Shown here in pieces: positions 39,392 through 50,538 of a stretch of 64,000 nt of DNA. The DNA lies in assembly GCF_000219625.1 (NCBI RefSeq), contig NC_018207.1, positions 1,240,001 through 1,304,000 on the forward strand. The letters are read 5' to 3'. The position numbers and the translations under genes are program-made. Under the pieces are notes generated by a model. The model ran no database searches and was not told the DNA's origin. It worked only from the letters and a program-made list of their open reading frames with translations. Each line of letters opens with the position of its first letter. Position 1 is the stretch's first letter. Origin of the DNA: Zymoseptoria tritici IPO323 (Eukaryota; Ascomycota; Dothideomycetes; Mycosphaerellales; Mycosphaerellaceae).

Positions 39392-39878
39392 GGTTTCAGA
39401 GGCCGATGTGTGGGATCAGCGATGGCGTCAGGCATTTGATCTGGGGAAGTCGGAGGCATGCAGCTCTACGATTCGCTGCGAATCCGATCGAAAGCTCGTT
39501 GCCGATGGGAGTGATGGGAAAGCTAGGAGACCTGCCCGATATCGAGGGTCGTTGTTTGGGTCCTTTGATGCACATTGCCCGAGTGGAACTCGGAAGGATG
39601 GCGAATGAGGTTGCGTCAAGGTCAGCGAGACCAATGTTCGAACGCATCAAGTATTCCAGATGCGACATCGCGGTCAGAGGCCGCACAATTTAACTTTCGC
39701 AGTGGCGTCTTGTACCTGCAAGCCATCACATGGATGAGCAAGACCTCGCCTCAAATGTCTTGAGGCTGGACATCATAATCTTGCCTGGGTACGCAGAAGA
39801 GCCTACAGTATCGACGCATTCATTTACAGCGAAACCCTCACCATTCTCAGACTTCCTCAACTACGAACAGAAACAACC
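39392..39878. other. Intergenic
   Basis: A 101-codon open frame here (from 39388) overlaps the end of KISH and has no recognisable content. Nothing else is supported. Confidence 0.35.
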
Positions 39879-40537
39879 ATGTCTAACCTCAAGCGTCACT
39901 TCAATACGGACTGCAGACCTTGCACGCCGCAAGATTTCACCAAGCAACCTAGCCACGACAAGAACCTCATCTCACGCATCAAAGCTCGCTTCAGCTTCAG
40001 GCTTGAAGACTTTTACTCGCCCACCAGTGCGACCGATCGGACTGCTGAGCCGGAGTTTACGGCTGCCACTGAATCGTCGGTGAAATAGGTCCGGAACTCC
40101 GCCAACGAGCTCAAGGCCAGAGTCGATGCGCTCTACGCCGAAGTACAACAGCAAGCACTACAAGCCGAAGTCGACGACATCATGCCCGATGAATGGTCAG
40201 AGTCTGTCTCAGCCTCGAAGGCCCAATTAAAGCAAGCATTGCAAGAATACGACAACGCCTTGTTCAGCATACTGACGCCATACAAGAAGATCGAGACTCG
40301 CGGTTTCCGCACAAATGGAACGTGAAGGCGGAAGCGGACTATAAGATTGAGATCGAGTCGACGAGACGGAAGCATAATTCGGCGCGTGAGCTGCAAAGCA
40401 GGGAGCGCGTGGCGGAGGACGAACGTGAGGCAAAGATTTTGCGGCGGGAATATGAATCGAAGGAAGCCTGCGAGTGTGGTGATCGGCATTTGCGTGCGCA
40501 TTGGGCTTTCGACCGGTATGGTTTACGTAAAGTTTAG
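39879..40537 (+). pseudogene. Helical protein gene remnant with stop and frameshift (possible fifth copy of the dispersed family)
   Basis: MSNLKRHFNTDCRPCTPQDF opens a frame that meets TAG at 40086-40088. The same frame then continues with well-formed helix (ANELKARVDALYAEVQQQAL, SKAQLKQALQEYDNALFSIL) until 40323. The natural continuation moves to the -1 frame (ADYKIEIESTRRKHNSAREL, AEDEREAKILRREYESKEAC) and ends at 40537. A stop plus a frameshift point to decay. The helical layout resembles the neighbouring copy at 40962, but direct alignment is weak. Alternatively this is a multi-exon gene whose introns I could not identify. Confidence 0.4.
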
Positions 40538-40961
40538 GTTTTGGCGGTTCCTTCGAGGAGGCTTGGAGCGGTGCGAAACGCCATGGTCTCGATGACTGGA
40601 TTCAATCCTGAGGGAGCTGGCTGGAGTGATGAATGAACGGCTTTGTTTCGCATCGCATGGATGCATTGACGTTCGTTCACATGTCACGCCGGCATGATCG
40701 TCGGCTTGCCGACGTCCTTCACCTGTGCTAACGAACCCTCATTTGCCGTGCTCATGAATGAGTCCTATCACATGCCAGCCAGCTCGGCCGACCATGTGGG
40801 AGTCTCTTTCCGCTTCACGATAAGCGTCAGGAATTTCATGACAGAACTCACACAGGCCGCTACAACTTCTCCGCCATCGACACAACATCATCCTTCAGGC
40901 GTCAAGAAACACACGGACGAGACTACACAACTGTCTGCAAGCAGACCAATCTTGCTCGAAG
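40538..40961. other. Intergenic
   Basis: I see no gene. The sequence near the end is leader-like for the next element. Confidence 0.3.
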
Positions 40962-41590
40962 ATGAAGATAGACCCTACCGATCTGACCGAAGACCAACTC
41001 AAATCATACACCGACCGCATTGAGCCGCTTCTCACGATCCTAGGAATCGACGCTGCCATCGGCACTCGGATCGACCATCTCGCCGACCTCATATCTCGCT
41101 CCGAGGCAAAAATTCGGGAGCTCCAGTTCTCTGTCGACGAGATCCGTAGAAACATCACCTCGCCCCGGGCGGAAGCTCAAGAAGCAACGCAAGTCGGTGG
41201 GACAAACTATCACTGCCATGGCTGGACGTGGAATGAGTGGAGGGAAGGTATCGACCGACCACTGGAGCAATTGGAAACCATGCAAGCGGCGACTTGATGA
41301 TCGGTCTATTGGCAAAGAACGAGCTGCATTCAATACTGCATGAATGGAGCAGCGCAGATCTGACTGTGAGGCACGCACAGGCGTACGCGGAGCTGGCCAA
41401 AGTGAAGGAGAGCGCGTATGTTTTTGGTCCTGAGCAGCGGGATCGGGAGCTTTACGCTGAAGGGAAGGCGCGGGCCTTGCAAAGGGAATGGTGCACTACT
41501 ACGGAAGACAGAAAGCGAATGAGGGTTTCAGGCGAGGATCCAGAGAGGAGTTCACTCCTGGAACGACCTCTGAAAAAGCTTACACGCTAG
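40962..41590 (+). pseudogene. Dispersed helical-protein family, copy 2 (frameshifted)
   Basis: The start MKIDPTDLTEDQLKSYTDRI continues EPLLTILGIDAA, closely matching copy 1 (ITPDQTKAYISRIEPLL). The helix SEAKIRELQFSVDEIRRN follows. The frame closes at 41297, while a -1 frame carries the continuation ELHSILHEWSSADLTVRHAQ, YAELAKVKESAYVFGPEQRD and YAEGKARALQREW, ending at 41590. No domain is known. The break may be a true indel or an unrecognised intron near 41190-41290. Confidence 0.45.
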
Positions 41591-42110
41591 TTTCGGTGGA
41601 GTGGCTGGATATCCCGAGCATGGGTGGAGGCACACGCTATCCTGTCCTGATATCACGTTGCCGGCAAATGCTTTGAGCGCTCCGATCTTTGGCTTTTCTC
41701 TTCCAGGCATGCACTGTGTCCAATCTGGACGATCGACAAAGATCCTGCTGCACCACTTCTTGTCTCGAAGCATCCTTGCAGCTACTTCCTGGCTTTGTCG
41801 GCGAGCGTGGGCAGGAAAGCAGTTTCAGCAAGCGACGAATGGAGCAATCGAAAGCACAAAATGTACTGTTACGCCGCAAGGTCTTCGATTCTGCTCTCAT
41901 TTCCATCTGTACTGCCAGGACTCGACTCTTCCCAGACCCTAGTGCCGGAGCAATCGCTAGTCAAGCGTGAGCATGACTGCCAGTGCCAGTACCATCGCAA
42001 GAGCTGTCCTCGAGCTTGGGGACCTCCTCGCATGTCTAGACTCCTCCCACCACCCTCGCAAATGCTCCCTCACACATCCTTCCTCTGCCTTCCGCCATAG
42101 CTGTCCACAT
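41591..42110. other. Intergenic
   Basis: Only short conflicting open frames are present. No repeat or RNA gene is recognised. Confidence 0.35.
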
Positions 42111-42545
42111 CTAAACCTCACGCCCCTTCACCCTTGCGAGTCTGATACGCCGGCCAGTGATCCAGAACCCCCTCCACCTTACGAACAGCCGACTGTGCGT
42201 AAGCCCGCGCTGAGTCGCCACTTCGAGCTGCATCACAAGCTTGGAGTGCTCGCGTCTCGCAGAGTCTTGCCGCAGGAAGATCTCCTCGCGGCGAGAATCG
42301 TCGGTTTCGTTCAGCATAGCCATCATCTGACCATTAACGCTGTTGAGCTCGTCCACCGCAACGGACTTTTTTTGTTCGAGGTCTTCGATTTCCTGGTTCC
42401 GTCTGGCGAGTATTTGTGTTGCTGCGGCTAGGACGCGGTCTGCATTTTCTGGATGGGGTTTCAGACACGGGTTGACTTCCATGTCTTTTCTCATGATCTC
42501 GTAGAGCATGGACCGGCATTCGGCGTCTATTGCGGCTTCTGTCAT
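42111..42545 (-). CDS. Small helical protein, unknown
   Basis: About 144 residues from MTEAAIDAECRSMLYEIMRK; the frame is open further upstream to 42674. The centre is a regular charged helix (TQILARRNQEIEDLEQKKSV, SRREEIFLRQDSARREHSKL) and the end is basic (RWRGFWITGRRIRLARVKGR). Composition supports a real gene. The early MRKDMEVNPCLKP segment faintly recalls the KTLNLDPSFEL segment of the dispersed helical family, but this is not secure. No family is assigned. Confidence 0.4.
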   Translation of the reverse strand: MTEAAIDAECRSMLYEIMRKDMEVNPCLKPHPENADRVLAAATQILARRNQEIEDLEQKKSVAVDELNSVNGQMMAMLNETDDSRREEIFLRQDSARREHSKLVMQLEVATQRGLTHSRLFVRWRGFWITGRRIRLARVKGREV

Positions 42546-43210
42546 CTTCTCAATGGGCTTGCTGCTGAGGTGTAGCTCCGCGGACTGATCTTCGTGTGTA
42601 TGTAAAACTTCAGGGTGAGACGGGGACAGCGCTTGGTGTAAGTACATTTCTCGCCATCGCTTATGTCCGATCATGCCATGTTGGTGGCGGCTTTGGCTTA
42701 CATTAGCTGAGGGCTAGAATTCCAAAGCCAGATTCATGCTTGAAGTCACACCCAGCTCTGCGTCTCAGTCTCTTCCTTCCTTTACTTGAAGGCATACTGT
42801 ATACTGTCATGCTCCTCAGCCTCAGAGCCGCAAGGCAGAGAAAATCATGGTGCGCCGTCAGATCAGACGCAAGCTTCCTCGTCAGACTGTTGAGAAGATT
42901 CTCAGCGTGGGCCAGGTATTGCTCGACTGCTTCCGTGTCCAGGTGATCCTCATTGCATCTGCTTCGTTCCCTGGATATGGCAAGAAACCAGCTGTTTCGT
43001 TTCAGAAAGCACATTCTTCAGGTGCCCAATAGCTGCCTCAATCTCGCTGAAGCCATCGAAGAATTCTCTGGGATCTCGTTCCTCGTTTCGCGTCGGTGAT
43101 TCCGAGTGCTCTCCATGTGGCTGACGACAGGTTCCGACAATCCTGGTCTGCGTAAAGGAGCGTGTATTCTCGGCGCGCTCCGAATAACTTCCCAGCAAGG
43201 GACATCTCAC
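42546..43210. other. Interval with possible minus-strand gene fragments
   Basis: Two overlapping minus-strand frames contain protein-like stretches, EFFDGFSEIEAAIGHLKNVL near 43070 and AVEQYLAHAENLLNSLTRKL near 42890, that do not share a frame. They could be exons or the remains of another duplicated gene downstream of the BTB trio. I could not build a model. Confidence 0.3.
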
Positions 43211-44333
43211 CTAGAGTCCGGTAACTGGAGCAAGTTCTTCTGCCGTTGGAGATGAGTCCGGTGAATGCCCGTCACGGCAGAAGGGACTTGGGAGTCTTAG
43301 TGTCGTATCGACTTGCTGGAAGATTACCTTCGAGAAGTCGCACGAGCTATGATTGGTGTAGGCATTCCCCTTGATGGTGTGAATCCGAAGGCTGTTCAGC
43401 GTGGTGACGAGCTTGTTGACGCTGATCGTGAGAAGCTTCTGGCTCGCAAGGGGAAAGAGTTCCAGACCATGCAATCCGAGAATGAGAGAGCCACATATGG
43501 ATGCATCGCAGGCTGAATCTGCGAAACGACAGAGTCGAGCTTCTTCGATGCTAGCCGAGCACTTTTCGATGTAAGGATTGATGATGCGAAGCAGCTGTTC
43601 CATGACAGAAGCCCTAGCTTCTAGAATGCTGTCTACGAATTTCGTGAGTATTTTTTGCCACTGTGGTTCTCGGATCCGACCTACCGACAAGCCCGGGCGG
43701 CACCCGGTCTTCTAGAGCTTTGCCTTCATGAAAGAGTGCAGTGCCATATTCGTTCGTCTGAGCCTCCAGTACCAAAGTGGATACAAGCTTCTCGAAATCC
43801 GTTATCAGGCCATACTCCCAAGCGATCCATATGTGCTGAACTTTCTGTGCCGCTGTCGATTTGTCCCACGAAGTCTGGATCCATCCTGATACCCAGGGTC
43901 GGACGATTCCAGTTGCCTGATACTTGTCGGTCAGAATTGACAACTGCAGCAAATCAGCCAACGAGATCGCAGACGAAATTCGATCGAACTGCAGATGAGC
44001 GATGCGCAGCACAAGTTCCAGCGCACTCCAGTCGTCATCTTCCAGTGTAAACTCCATCCGGCTTGTGCTCGCGGTTGCGCTTGCGCTTACGGGCGTTCCC
44101 ATAGTGGCTCAATACTTCACCATCGACTTCCACGGCTCACAAACCAAAGCGAAGGCTCGTGAGTAGACCACGAACGACCTCGTAGCACCAGCAGTTTTCG
44201 CAATGACCTCCGCATCACCGCTTTCATCTATGATCACCTCGCTCGGAGTCGGAAGAGAGTCGCCATCAGAATCGCACATAGCGTAGTCGTCGTTTCTGGA
44301 GTCAGAAGGCGAGGTATGTCGTTCGATGTCCAT
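43211..44333 (-). pseudogene. BTB-like protein, tandem copy 1, with nonsense codon
   Basis: The exons are 44333-43685 and 43632-43211. The start MDIERHTSPSDSRNDD leads to FVVYSRAFALVCEPWKSMVK, then Tyr and TGA at about 44109. In tandem copy 2 the same place reads KY-CGC-GCT-ACG-ATG, here KY-TGA-GCC-ACT-ATG, so one codon was lost. The frame continues intact with MEFTLEDDDWSALELVLRIA, LLQLSILTDKYQATGIVRPW and IWIAWEYGLITDFEKL. The intron falls after PPGLV, exactly as in copies 2 and 3, and exon 2 reads SILEARASVMEQLLRIINPY. The remote BTB assignment rests on the DDDxxALxxxLRIxH and LxxLxxLxDKY motifs of fungal BTB proteins. Function is unknown. Confidence 0.6.
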
Positions 44334-45160
44334 TCTGTTGGGCTGAGCACGGTGTTGATGCAGTTGATGCAAAAGTTGCGTGTTGTCAGCGGGCAGGAGT
44401 TGAAGTCAGTCCCGGCGAGGTGAACGCGAAACTAGCGCGAATATCTTAGCGTGGCGGGAACGCAGCCCCTTGTCCATGCGAGATGCATATCGACAGCATG
44501 GAGAAGATACGTAGACGACATGATTGAGCTTCGCGAGCATCAATGGCGGACCGGCCTGAGGCGAAGAAAGTCAAGCGCTCGCTAAAGTCAAAGAAGAACG
44601 AAACAATGATCAAAGGCCATCGGCAAGATCCAAGGCAGAAGACCGCACGCTGCTTGTACCTGCAAAGACATGCTTGACGCTCGACTTGTTTGGAATGTCT
44701 GTGCTATGGCATTGATCGCAGTACATAAATAAAAACTTCATCTGCAGACACATATGCTCTCCGTCGAACGTCCCTCGCCACCTTCGGAGAGGTACTTGCG
44801 GAGCAAAGAGGGATGCAGAAATGAAGAGGAGAGACTTCAGCTTCCTTCGACGCAGAGCGTTGAATTCCGTACTTACACTGCTGATGCTATCCTGCGAATT
44901 CCAGACAAGGAAAGCTCAAAGCGCGAGCATCTCGTTGAGCAAGCTTCGCCTCCCTGCAATGCATTCTCGCAAATGGGCCATGCAGTGTGTACCGTGACAG
45001 AACATCAGCGCAATTCTTGTTCACAGTTCGCTCGTCATGTCCAATCTCAAGTGGTCGCGAACATTCTCCGTCCCATTCAGTCAGATGTGTTCCAGCGGAA
45101 GTCTGTCAAAAGCGCAGCCGCACCTTGAGCGTCGGCTGCAACATCCACACCCACGGAAAA
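44334..45160. other. Spacer between BTB-like copies 1 and 2
   Basis: I see no gene. The sequence next to copy 1 is its 5' flank. A 124-codon plus-strand frame at 44754-45128 has no recognisable content. Confidence 0.35.
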
Positions 45161-46276
45161 TCATTTTGGCAAGCCCAACAACGATCTCTGGCGTTGGAGA
45201 TGCGTCAGATGAGGCATCATGAGGGCGGATGGCACTTCCGATGTGACTATAGCTGTCACTCGTTCACGTATGGTGTTTTTTGGATTGCATGCATCATGCG
45301 AAAATTTGTAGCCGCCGCTGGAAGAAGTCTCCTCGCTGTTGAAAATCCTGAGATTCTTCAACGCTGCAGAGAGTCCAAGGACGCTGTGTGTGACCCGATG
45401 CGCGCTTTCAGGAGGGTACAGGTTCAAGTCTTGGAGTCCACGGACTAGAGACCCGCAGATGGCCATGTCGCAGGCGTTGATGTTCATGAGGCAGAAGCTG
45501 ATATTCTTACCAGGGCGAAAGCATTGGAGGGCGTAATTACGAACGGCTTGTGTCAGCTGAGCGATGACATGAGCTCTGCTATCAAAAATGCTTTCTTGTT
45601 GGTTCTGTCAGCTATGGTTGACTGTGTATAACTTTCGCGACAAGTACTTACTGGCCAGCCCTGGAGGCAAGTTTTCCGGGAGGGGCTTTCGATTGAAGAG
45701 CAGGGTCGTGCAATCTTCGTTCAACTCCGTACCCATGATCATAGTGCGTCCAAGGTCCTTGAGATCTTCGAGCAAGCCGTACTCCCAAGCGATCCAAAAG
45801 TTTTGAATCCTGTCCTCAATGCTTGCCTTCTTCCACGTCTTCTCAAGCCATCCCGATATCCACGGCCCAACAATGGCCGTCGCCTGATATTTGTCCGTCA
45901 ACAACGCCAGATCGAGTACATCCTCAAGATCCAGCTCCGACAGCTTATTGAACTGCAGATGGGCTATTCGCAGAACCACCTCGAGCGCACCCCAGTCGTC
46001 GTCTTCGAGCGTGAACTCCATTTGGTGCGTTGACTTCTGCTCGCCCATCGTAGCGCGGTATTTCACCATCGCGTTCCATGGCTCACAGACCAGCGCAAAA
46101 GCTTGGGAAGAGACGATGAAGTGCGCTTTAATGTCGTCGGATTTCGCGATGATGATGGCGTCACCAGCGGGATGGATTGAGACAACGCAGGCTGCGAGAG
46201 TCGACTCTGGTTCGATCTCGTCCATGGCAGAGGTGTGATCGCTGGATTTCGCGGAGGAGTTTTCTTGCAGGTCCAT
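45161..46276 (-). CDS. BTB-like protein, tandem copy 2
   Basis: The exons are 46276-45652 and 45594-45161, giving 352 residues from MDLQENSSAKSSDHTS. The N-terminal half carries DAIIIAKSDDIKAHFIVSSQ, AFALVCEPWNAMVKYRATMG, MEFTLEDDDWGALEVVLRIA and LDLALLTDKYQATAIVGPWI, the pattern of fungal BTB proteins. IQNFWIAWEYGLLEDLKDL follows. The intron (GTAAGT donor) lies after PPGLA. Exon 2 reads SIFDSRAHVIAQLTQAVRN and CDMAICGSLVRGLQDLNLYP, shared with the other copies. It is intact and serves as the reference for the damaged copy 1. An upstream in-frame ATG would add 38 residues. Probable protein-protein interaction role, by family. Confidence 0.7.
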
Positions 46277-46988
46277 GACTTCGTGGTCAAGTTGCGCTGA
46301 GCGAGACGTTCCGCAGGAAGCGATGTTTCGCAAAGTGATGTTGTTGAAGAAGAGATGAAAAGATGAAGTGATAAACACGGCAGCCCACATGCAAACAAAT
46401 TGCTTAGCGTGCTTCGTTTAGCCTTCCCGAGTGGGCAGGAACGTGCCTTCTCCTCGTCCATGCGCATTTCACCCTGGATTCGCCTGAGTCACTTTCCTCA
46501 GCATGTCCGTTACAGTCTCACACATCGTCTTGCTGGCGAACTCTGATCTCCAGGGCTGTCATGAAAGTTAATGTCGAGATACGTACATTTCATGTGCTCC
46601 TCACTGGAGTCTTATAGTATCCTTCACTCAGCCAGCTGTCCTCTCAGCTGACTACAAATCCCATTCCCCTGGCCTTCACCGCCCACTCATTTGCGGAGAA
46701 TGAGATCGCTGCGAACGCGGGCTCGCAACACATCGCGGGCACAGTCCCCTCCGCTGCAGCGGGCAGTCCGGAAACAACAGCTTCCGCTGCTTCTCAACAT
46801 TGGCCTCATGCACTGGCGTCACGGCTGACGAAATCCTCACCAGCATTTCTCTTGCCCTGCGCTGAACGTCCAGCGTCGAATCGCAAGCCCAATGAGCTCC
46901 CTGCCTCTGACTCCGGACGGAGGATTGACGACCTTTGCAGTACGGCGATTAGAGAGGACGAAAGTCTGCTGTTGATCTACGCCGCCCT
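46277..46988. other. Spacer between BTB-like copies 2 and 3
   Basis: I see no gene; the interval holds the 5' flank of copy 2 and the 3' flank of copy 3. A Ser/Ala-rich plus-strand frame near 46852 is antisense to copy 3. Confidence 0.35.
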
Positions 46989-48210
46989 TCAACGTGTGTG
47001 CGAGAACAGTCTCGAAGCAACTTGGAACGGGACCAAAAGTGGGGGACATGTTTTATCGCCACCCAGGAGCTTTTTTTGCCGTTCGATATGGGCTGCATGG
47101 GCAGTAGTGACGGCCGACGGTATGTTCGCTAGCACCTCCTTGACCTTGCGTTTCAATTCCGGAATAGGGTCGCAGCCTGCGTGCAGCCCTGGCGAAGCCA
47201 GCGAGAAGTGGAAGATCTTTAGACCTTGTAGTGCTGTTGCGAGTTTGTTGATGCTGAGATTGCAGGGAGCCGTATCACGCCGAGTGTACAGGCCGATTTC
47301 CTGCAGTCCTAGGAGCAGTGATCCGCACATTGAGACATGGCATGCGTGCGTGCCAGCAGAGGTTTGACAGAACCCCGAGCGGAACGGCGCCGTAGTGAAT
47401 GTTGAGGTGTACACCGGTGGTGGAGGAAGGCGGCACCGGTCGAGATAGGCGTAAGCAATGTCGAGCAGTTGGCCAATAACCTTTCGCCTGACTTCGAGGG
47501 CGCTTTCTGTATTGAGTTAGATCTCGGGCCTTTTTGACAGAGAACAAGACCCGCATACCGATCAGTCCCGGCGGAACCTCACCAGGCAGTTCTTTTGAAT
47601 TGTAGAACAGGCTGTCTGAGTCGTCTTTGATCTCCGCATCTAGCACCAGCGCAGTCGCAATGCGCTCGAAGTCCTCGAGCAAACCAAACTCCCATGCAAT
47701 CCATACATTGGCAACCTTAGTCTCCATACTTGCGATGTTCCAAATCGATAGCCAATGTGCTATCCATGGACGGACCATCCTTGTAGCTTCGTACTTGTCC
47801 GTGAGCACTGACAACGCAAACAATTGTTTCAATGATAGAAACGACGGTACCATCTCGAAACGGAGGTGAGAGATATACAACAGTATGCTCAAAGCAATGG
47901 GGTCGTCGTCCGAAAGATCAATTTTCATGCGTTCGTCTTCTTTGGATTCTTCGGAGCCCATTACCATCCGGTGCTCGACCATCTTAGCCCATGGCTTGCA
48001 CAAGAGGGCGAATGCTTTGGAACAGAGAAGTAACGGGATCGTGAATTCGTTATGGTAGATGAGAAGATCGCCAGAGGGGTGAAGCATAGCATCGCCCGAT
48101 GGCGTGATGTTGTCGGAGCCGGGCTGGGTCGTGGTTTCAGAGGGCAAATTCGCACTACCAGCACTGGAGGGTCCTCCATAAGAGACCAGCTCGTGGCCTG
48201 AGGAAACCAT
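46989..48210 (-). CDS. BTB-like protein, tandem copy 3
   Basis: The exons are 48210-47559 and 47506-46989, giving 389 residues from MVSSGHELVSYGG; an in-frame ATG at 48291 is the alternative. The N-terminal half carries GDLLIYHNEFTIPLLLCSKA, FALLCKPWAKMVEHRMVMG, IDLSDDDPIALSILLYISHL and LFALSVLTDKYEATRMVRPW, matching copies 1 and 2. VANVWIAWEFGLLEDFERI follows. The intron after PPGLI (GTATGC donor) joins to ESALEVRRKVIGQLLDIAYA, and CHVSMCGSLLLGLQEIGLY aligns with copy 2. It is the most divergent of the trio and has a longer C-terminus. Role unknown. Confidence 0.7.
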
Positions 48211-48478
48211 CTTGATGAGTTGACGTTGTTGTCGGATGTCGAAGGACAAGACATCTTTACGTACGTGATCTACGAGCCACGTTGTGCCCACTAGCGCGTC
48301 TCGCCAGGATTCTTATCGATAAGACTCTCGCGAATCTCGCACGTCGTTGAACTCTAAGCATTTCCATCAATGACTTCAACATTTCATTCCCATCGCATCG
48401 CTACCAAGTCAAACATCGGAACCATCCTGGAGGACGCTGGAGAATACGAGACTTGCTCTCTCCGCTAAGAGCCCATCG

Positions 48479-49287
48479 ATGGCACCTCTCCCGCCATCAA
48501 ATCCAAACTTCACACCTCCAACCCTACCATCAAACTACATCCTCCGACCAGTAACAATTTCTCAATCTCATCAAATCTCAGCTCGCACAAAGACCGTACT
48601 CTCCATACTCAGTCCATCGAGCGACTCCAACCCGGACGACAAATCCGCAACCACTATCCCGGGCGATGGCCCACAGGACACAAATGTCGCAAAACCTGCA
48701 GCCGGAAAGAAGACCGCAGATGCCAAGAACCAAGTCACGATCGTAGCACTCACCGCTCCCAACCCGAGAGCTGCCGGCAAACTCATCAGTATCGTGGAAA
48801 TTGTCAAGCGGGAACTGGAAAGCCGGAAGGAAGCGAGCGATGGTGGCGGCGAAGCGAAGGCAAAGGGTAAGGGCTGGTGGCAGTATACGCAGCTGAAAAG
48901 TGTTGTGCAGGAAGTGCCGAGGGAGAGGAAGCGGACGGGTCAGGATGGTGCCGATGGAGGGGAAATTGGAGTGGATGGAGGTGTTGAAAAGGATGATGAG
49001 GAAGAAGAGGGTGCATTTGAAATTATGGATTCCGCGAAGACGAGTACGAAGCGGAAGCGAGGTGGCGAGGAGTCTGAGAAAGTTGCAGAGGAGGAATCGA
49101 GGGATTCGACGACGAAGAAGCGAACGATGCCGGTCTTGACGGTGTATTTGTCTACTGCTCCGGTAAAGGAGTTGAGGATGGCTTTCGGGTAAGTTTGGTC
49201 ATGGCAGATTTTGCTCGCTGTCTCGGACTGGTCGAACAACATCAGAAACTACGCTGACGCTTTTACTTCTGCAGCGAACAAACTTGA
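48479..49287 (+). CDS. Alba-like nucleic-acid-binding protein (RNase P/MRP subunit-like), two exons
   Basis: The exons are 48479-49188 and 49275-49287, giving 240 residues. The segment NPRAAGKLISIVEIVKRELE followed by GWWQYTQLKSVVQEVPRERK is the Alba-type helix and strand found in Pop6/Pop7/Rpp20-Rpp25-like proteins. The end VLTVYLSTAPVKELRMAFGE plus QT completes the fold, and only splicing to the tiny last exon supplies the family's GEQT ending. An acidic/basic insertion (DDEEEEGAFEIMD, KRKRGGEE) separates the two halves. The likely role is RNA binding in RNase P/MRP or telomerase-type particles, by family. Which subunit it represents is not decided from sequence. Confidence 0.75.
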
Positions 49288-50538
49288 GAAGGTGTAGATC
49301 TCAACGGCTTTCACGACCACCCGAACGCATTCGGGACTGCTGCTGCGATGACCATATGCCCCGTCGAAGATGCTTCGATCCCGGCTGGGACGACTCGCCG
49401 ACTCTGAGATGTACAGCTCTTCGAGAAGGCGCTCCTTCGCCGTTTGTCCGCTCTGAAGATCCGAACGTCTGCTGACATCTTGCAAGTCAGACCATGTCAT
49501 TGCAGTACAACCAGCTGCTTTCTTTCGCCAGAAGATGACAGCGGATCTCGTCTAGGCCGTTCACGAGCTTTTGATGCTGTGTCAAGCACACTCCCAGCAG
49601 CGAAAGAGTTCGAGAGCTCCCGTCTGCATGTACTGGGAGAAACGGACAGTAGTCCGAGCGGAGGATATGAGTCCATACCAGGCTTCGGCCTATTACCAAC
49701 GACAAAGGCAGGATCTCAGCATGACTTCGTGCTCGAAAGAGTTGCATGCTCAGCATCGCCATGGCAGGATGGGCAAAGCCGAAGCTGACGCGGTCTCTTG
49801 GACAGCTGCTTCCAGAGACGTCTTCATGCGGGAAGGAGTAGACCTGTGCTGATACGTACAGCTTGCGGTGTCCTCTGGCAGGATCGCATACAAGGCAGAT
49901 TCAACTTGCAAAGATAGCATTTCGAGATGCATCGCTTCAACCTGAGACAACCACGCATCGATCTCCAGCTGCCGTCGTGAATGTGACAAGACCTTGTGAC
50001 TAGGCGTTGCGTACTGCTCCGAACTCGCCAGTACGCATCGCGACGACAACGACATATATTTCCATGCGACATGCATACGCAATCCCGTCTCGTCCATGTG
50101 ACGCTTCCAGATCTCCAAAAAAAACATGCTCGGCTTAAGACTGACCCTGGTTGTAATCCTCCGACATCGCCCCGCTTTCCATCGGCACACGGCGGTCTAT
50201 CTTCACGTTATCTTCGAAAATTCTCAATGCTGCGGCTGTACCTGCATCGCAATTCTGGTGTGACGGCCATTGGATCAGAGAAGAATGAAGCAAGATCAAG
50301 CAGCGAAGGGCGCATATTGATGGACATTGACCTCGCAATGGTTGGTAACATTGATGAGACCCATGGAAGTCATTCCAGACGACGCGTTGACTCACGCCCG
50401 GCTTAATTTTTCCTACTTCATCTCCATCGCATTCCCCTCTTCCCCTCCTCTCTCTCACTCTCACACCACCTTGTCCTCTCCAGTCCCTCTGCTCTACCCT
50501 CCCACTCACCCAACAGACCACCACAACCCACCTCGATC
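49288..50538. other. Interval with possible minus-strand coding fragments
   Basis: Minus-strand frames contain protein-like helices (RRQLEIDAWLSQVEAMHLEM near 49960, TQHQKLVNGLDEIRCHLLAK near 49560), but they lie in different frames and no gene model could be built. The last 130 bases are a pyrimidine-rich leader of the aminotransferase gene. Confidence 0.35.
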
